Assembly: GCF_949628265.1 (NCBI RefSeq)
Contig: NC_088790.1
Span: 16,992,545-17,056,544, forward strand
Direction: 5' to 3'
From: Cloeon dipterum
Lineage: Eukaryota; Arthropoda; Insecta; Ephemeroptera; Baetidae
DNA: 64,000 nucleotides
Positions 59,948 to 64,000 of the stretch are shown here, piece after piece (the first letter of the stretch is position 1; the number at the start of each line of letters is the position of its first letter). Under the pieces are notes generated by a model. That model did not search any database. It saw nothing but the letters and a program-made list of their open reading frames with translations, and was not told the origin of the DNA. The position numbers and the translations under genes are program-made.

Positions 59948-61911
59948 GCACACGCACGCACACACGCACGCACACGCACACACACACACACACCCAGCCC
60001 ACTGAAATTACGTTTCTGATATTCACCATTAATTAAGATATTTGATAAATTCCAGGAGTGGAATTTTTTGTAACTTTTGGAGTAACTTTCTGATTAAATG
60101 TACATTTTGCTTTGCCCCCTTCCCCACCATTACTTCAATTTTTTTTAATGAAATATCTAGGTGGTGAGCGGACTGCTGTCTCTGTTCGTGCTCACATGGC
60201 CGTTTGTAGAGAAGTCAGCGACGTACGTGAACACAAACAATTGCAACATGCGCCGGGTGCGGCGGCTGCTTGAATTCTACTGGGAGGAACTTCTGTGGTC
60301 GGACTGGTACGAGTACGTCTTATGGGTTATCGCTTTCATGCACCTGGTGGACGCGATCAGCCCCATCGTAGTGGTGATCGCCTCTTGGTTCTCACTGTTC
60401 TACGTGTGCTCCAACCACCCGTCCATCCTGCCCCTGCGCTACATGCTGGTGCGCATCCTGCTGCGTTACATCAAATTCCTCATCTTCTCAATTGGACTGA
60501 TCGGTGGGTTCGCCCTGGGCTTCTTCCTTCTGGTCAACAAGTGCAAACTGGACAGAGACCACGAGGGCGTGTGCGCAGAGGGCTTTGACACGCTTTACAT
60601 GACCATGCTTAAGGTCGGTTTACTAACCGTTTTTATTTTTGCACCATTTCCCTCAGTGGAAGTTATTCTTTTAATTACTTTTGATGTTCTCTTTTGAAAA
60701 ATAGCAGGACATAAATTTAAAAAAAACAGCACAGTGTATATTTTAAATAATGGAATTTTATGCTCAGGTGCCTTCCATGATGATGGGCGAGATTTCGTTC
60801 GAGTCTTTTAAGTTTGAGGCCAGCGCCCACCTGCAGTTCCTCTTCGGCAGCTTCATTTTCCTCATCACATGCTGCCTGTTCAACATGATGAACGGTCTGG
60901 CCATCAACATCACCACAGAGTTGGAGAAAAATGCACGCGTGTTTAGCACCATAGCGCAGTGCGAGATGATCATCGAGTTTGAGGCTTTGCTGAAGCAATT
61001 GTCCAGTTGGCTCGAGTACTTTCACCTACCAGGAACGGTTGCAATAAACGCAGTTTGGATTGAGCGGATCAAGGTGCAGCCATCCACGGGCGAGTGCAAG
61101 AATTTGGAAGAGTACAAGTTGGAAATGGATGAGCACAAAGAAGCTTGTGAAAAGATGGTGAGATAAACGTTTTCTGGAGAAGAGTATAAGAATAGAAACA
61201 ATTTAGATATATTTATACCATCATCTAAATGTAATTTTAAATGAAACTAATTTTGTATAAAATTCCTTAAAAACAAAACTCATATGAAGTCTTCAATGAA
61301 TTAAATAGAAACTTAAAAAAACCTTAAATTTCAGTTCGAGAATATCAAATTACGAGAAATGATTCGTGCCATCGCGTCTTTGGCTATTTAATAATATCTT
61401 TGAGTTTCGAAACTTAATATATCTCGATCATAGGGAGGCTTATTTAATTTGTACTTCAGTTGCTACTAGCAAATTTGAGTCTTTGGTCAACAGTTCATAT
61501 GGAAATATTGAATATAGTACTCATGCATTTATGCGTGATCATTTATTGAAAATCTTCTCTTAAAAACGTGTTTCAACACATATTTTTTGTTTCTTCATTG
61601 TTTGATTGATCAATTTAATATTTGATTAACAGGAGAACTTATGGGAAACAAACGACAAAAGAAAGGTTGAGTGGTTGTGGATTGACCGCGGCTATACCAT
61701 GGATAACGAAATTGTAAGGGCGGCTCTCGATTGCTGCAGCAGCAACATCTACAAGGACCCTTCCGACGTTGAAATCGATTTAGACTTTAACGACGATGAT
61801 GCCAATAATGAAGATACCAATGAAGGCAACAGCAAGGATCTCCTCGATCGTATTATTATCGATTCCAAGATGGAAATTCCAACTATAGACTCACCAACTA
61901 CGGAGGGATAA
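55811..61911 (+). CDS. TRPA-family (painless-type) ankyrin-repeat cation channel, copy C
   Basis: Exons are 55811-55868, 55933-56001, 56055-57886, 59307-59597, 60161-60613, 60768-61157 and 61633-61911, giving 1123 aa. Exons 2, 4 and 5 have exactly the same length as in copy B, and intron positions and phases are identical. The N-terminus MGNYNGTQ again fits N-myristoylation. The helical domain, ankyrin repeats, LHPLCQALVSVKW pre-S1 motif, six membrane segments and VPSMMMGEISFESF filter (Gly908-Glu909) follow the same order. Exon 3 carries an insertion of about 35 codons (about 57050-57150, Pro- and Ser-rich) before SLVHYAAMN. It cannot be removed as an in-frame intron, so it appears to be coding. 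Exons 4-6 are almost identical to copy B at the DNA level, whereas exon 3 is clearly diverged. Probable sensory cation channel. Confidence 0.9.
57887..59306 (+). other. TRPA-C intron 3
   Basis: 1.42 kb, AT-rich. The middle part (58160-58560) is the GATTAATC-rich array listed separately; the remainder shows nothing recognisable. The donor is GTAGAT and the acceptor CACCTCAG. Confidence 0.55.
58160..58560. repeat. Degenerate array of GATTAATC / TAATCC motifs
   Basis: There are seven exact GATTAATC palindromes: 58183, 58231, 58252, 58285, 58333, 58414 and 58511 (start positions). Variants such as GATTATTCT, GATCAATCT, GGATTATCC and TTTAATCC, and recurring GGAATATTC/GGAATGTTC words, fill the spaces. 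The period is irregular. TAATCC/GGATTA is the core site of K50 homeodomain proteins (Otx, Bicoid, Goosecoid, Pitx). It may be a decayed satellite or a homotypic binding-site cluster. Confidence 0.8.
59894..59993. repeat. About 100-bp (AC)n/(CG)n alternating purine-pyrimidine tract in TRPA-C intron 4
   Basis: A (CA)n run grades into (CG)n at about 59932-59949 and returns to (CA)n with CG steps. Pure alternation of this length, with a CG core, is a classic Z-DNA-prone sequence. It is absent from the equivalent intron of copy B. Confidence 0.9.
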
Positions 61912-62220
61912 AATGCCTAATCTATAGTGTAGTCGCACGTACAGAATGGTGGAATGTTGGGTCACATTTTTCGGGTAAATTGTAAATTAAAATAATATTT
62001 TATGCTTTTAAATAGAATACATAGTTAACAGTGTGTAGATGATTGTTCTCAAACAAAAGAGAATTTTCAAGATATTATTTTTTCTCGATGATTCTAGCAT
62101 TTTTTAATCAAAAAATGTTTTATTGTAATAAGGGCTAAAACTTGAATTTCAAACGGATAATGTGAAAAATCCAGAAAATTATTTAATAAAACTTTAAATC
62201 AAATAAAATATTTTATAAAT

Positions 62221-62273
<53 letters not shown>

Positions 62274-63703
62274 TGTACTAATTTTCATAATTTTTAAATA
62301 TCTCCTTAATCACATTCCAATATAGCTCCTCTATTATATGAACCACTAGAATACAGTTATTTTAGGTAGCTTCCGGTAGCCTCGTTTATTGAACGCCTCG
62401 CTGTGCTGAATTTATTGCAGATTATCAATCGGCGGGAGTAAGTAACCAAGTGTTAGCCGGTCTTACTTAGCCTTCCATATTCCCGCACTGCTGTTGGCGC
62501 CAAGTAAGCACTGAACACAGGTTTGCTCCGTTGCTAGCAGATGGTAGCATGAAAGGCTTAACCACGCCCACGTTGCCGTCAAATCAAAAGGGTTTGGTTC
62601 CAGCCCAGCGGGCGACCACGGCCTGCAACTATTCGTAGTACTCGTGTGTATTGCTGGCAAGGCGGGCGGCGCCTTTGATGTGATTTTATCAGGTAATAGG
62701 GGAAATCTGCACTCGGAAGCGTGAGCAGTTGCACGGATTGCAATTAATCCGACGATATTAGCGACAAACAAGATTCCAGGTGCGCGAATAATTTGCATGC
62801 CGAGGGGGCGGCGCCCAACTGTTGAGCCAGCCAACTCTTTGTTTGTGCACCTGTGAAATTTGCATTATGACTTAAATTTTTTTAATATTCACCTGCTTTT
62901 CACGATCTTTAAACTATTGACCTGAGTTAAAAATTTATCTTTTACAATTTTATCGTCGCACCGATTTTATTTTAAGTCAGATTTTGCTAGGGTTGCAATG
63001 CCGTTGGCCCTGGATTGAAGGTTAAGTGTCTCAGTAAAAAACAAGTCAGGTGACCACAATCTTTGGTTCTCGCCACAGACACGACGCTCACGGTAGCCTA
63101 ACAAGAGCACCAGTAGATTGGACAGACCTTGAAGCTGATTAAAGGTTTTTTGAAAATTTCTGCATCATCATATTTCTAGATAAAAATTGGAGTGATCCCA
63201 ATTTAGAATGTGACTCTTGGATCTTTTTCCGGCCAAACTTCTGGCAAATTGACAAAGATATTAAGAAGGATATTTCTCTCCCCCTAACACCATTGATAAT
63301 TAAATTTATACAGAAATGTTTTCACGCGTTTTAAACTAAATTCTAATCGAATAGTTTTTCTCCTTGGTGAATATAAAGTTCGAAAACTATTAGGTGCAGT
63401 AAATCTATTCAAGGCTGCTGCGCATGAGAGATTGTTTTAAATTCTACTTGCTTATACAGAAAGATTACAAAATAAATCATTACCGCCCTTAACAGGCATC
63501 ACATTGCCCTCGACAATAGAATAAGCCGTACCTCGCTTAGAAACCAATTAAATTTGAAACGGCATTCAAGTCAATTAACTTATCGCGGGCCAATGACCAG
63601 CGGTGCTAATTGGCTTTGGGGACGAGTATCATCACCTGACAACAGTTCTAATAGTTTGTGCAAACCTCACTAGGTGCGAGCGTGAGGGAGAGGGGGTGCA
63701 GAA
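61912..63703. other. 3' flank of TRPA-C and 5' region of the next gene, with (AC)5(AT)20 microsatellite at 62221-62270
   Basis: AT-rich sequence follows the stop of copy C. The compound microsatellite is uninterrupted. A GC-richer patch at 62.45-62.85 kb has no homologous frame. A possible acceptor CCTCACTAG at about 63672 precedes the exon that starts at 63704, suggesting a 5' UTR exon border. Confidence 0.45.
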
Positions 63704-63821
63704 ATGTCTGGCAGCGGCAGCTACGGCAAGGACGGCGCCGGCGGCGCCGCACCTGAGAGCCAAAGACTACTGAATGGCGCCGACTTGCCCACAAATGGAC
63801 TCATCCAACGCTCAAACAATG
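63704..63821 (+). CDS. First coding exon of an unidentified gene, continuing outside the window
   Basis: The ATG has a good context (GAAATGT with A at -3). The frame gives MSGSGSYGKDGAGGAAPE followed by SQRLLNGADLPTNG, and ends AAC AAT G before the donor GTAAAT (39 codons plus one base). The exon is Gly/Ala-rich and GC-richer than its flanks. It contains ESQRLL, which fits an acidic dileucine ([DE]xxxL[LI]) sorting signal typical of cytosolic tails of lysosomal or endosomal membrane proteins. The family was not recognised; the membrane-protein idea is only an inference. Confidence 0.55.
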
Positions 63822-64000
63822 GTAAATTTTAAATTTTTTTCTAAATTTTGTATGTATATTTGACATTTCCTCCCTTTTAATTTCATTTTGCAACTAGATT
63901 TTGATTGTTAAAACATGGTTATTTCAATATGATTGAATGAATTAAGTTTTGTTATTCACTGGTGTCCTCTGCAGTGCAGAGTACATTTTTAATCTACTGT

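Overview
The window is nuclear DNA of an arthropod, most likely an insect. The genes have spliced exons with GT-AG introns, many only 50-110 nt long, polypyrimidine acceptors, AT-rich introns and GC-rich 5' islands. The central gene has the bHLH-PAS layout of Methoprene-tolerant (Met), the juvenile hormone receptor. The species cannot be fixed by eye. No prokaryotic, viral or organellar features were seen. All exon models below were built by hand: I matched splice sites, reading phase and family motifs.

Layout. (1) 1-4421, minus: the 5' part of an ankyrin-repeat TRPA cation channel of the painless type (copy A), running off the left edge. (2) 4995-6396, plus: a CCDC34-like coiled-coil protein, divergent from A across about 570 bp. 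(3) 6787-7096, minus: SMIM8, a small membrane protein. (4) 8443-9967, plus: a family GT11 alpha-1,2-fucosyltransferase. (5) 10082-11301, minus: TXNDC15, tail to tail with the fucosyltransferase. (6) About 11.9-42.2 kb, plus: Met, with a 16.5-kb first coding intron, two candidate first coding exons (16915 and 20992), a chain of GC-rich islands and old repeats. (7) 47510-52616 and 55811-61911, plus: two further TRPA channels (copies B and C), a tandem duplicate pair that includes a homologous 5' noncoding exon. (8) 63704-63821, plus: the first coding exon of an unidentified gene that continues past the right edge.

How it fits together. Three TRPA-type channels bracket Met. B and C are nearly identical in their pore exons but divergent in their N-terminal domains, and A is much older, with a different intron pattern and an altered selectivity filter. 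The other genes look like unrelated housekeeping neighbours: a cilium-linked thioredoxin-like protein, a Golgi glycosyltransferase, a small membrane protein and a coiled-coil protein.

The most notable observations are: the alternative first exon of Met; two AT-hook-like motifs in the Met tail; a 393-bp hAT-type MITE with a perfect 8-bp target duplication placed just after a splice donor of TRPA-B; an array of GATTAATC palindromes in a TRPA-C intron; predicted N-myristoylation of B and C; and the Gly-Asn filter of TRPA-A. Nothing seen amounts to a wholly new multi-gene system.
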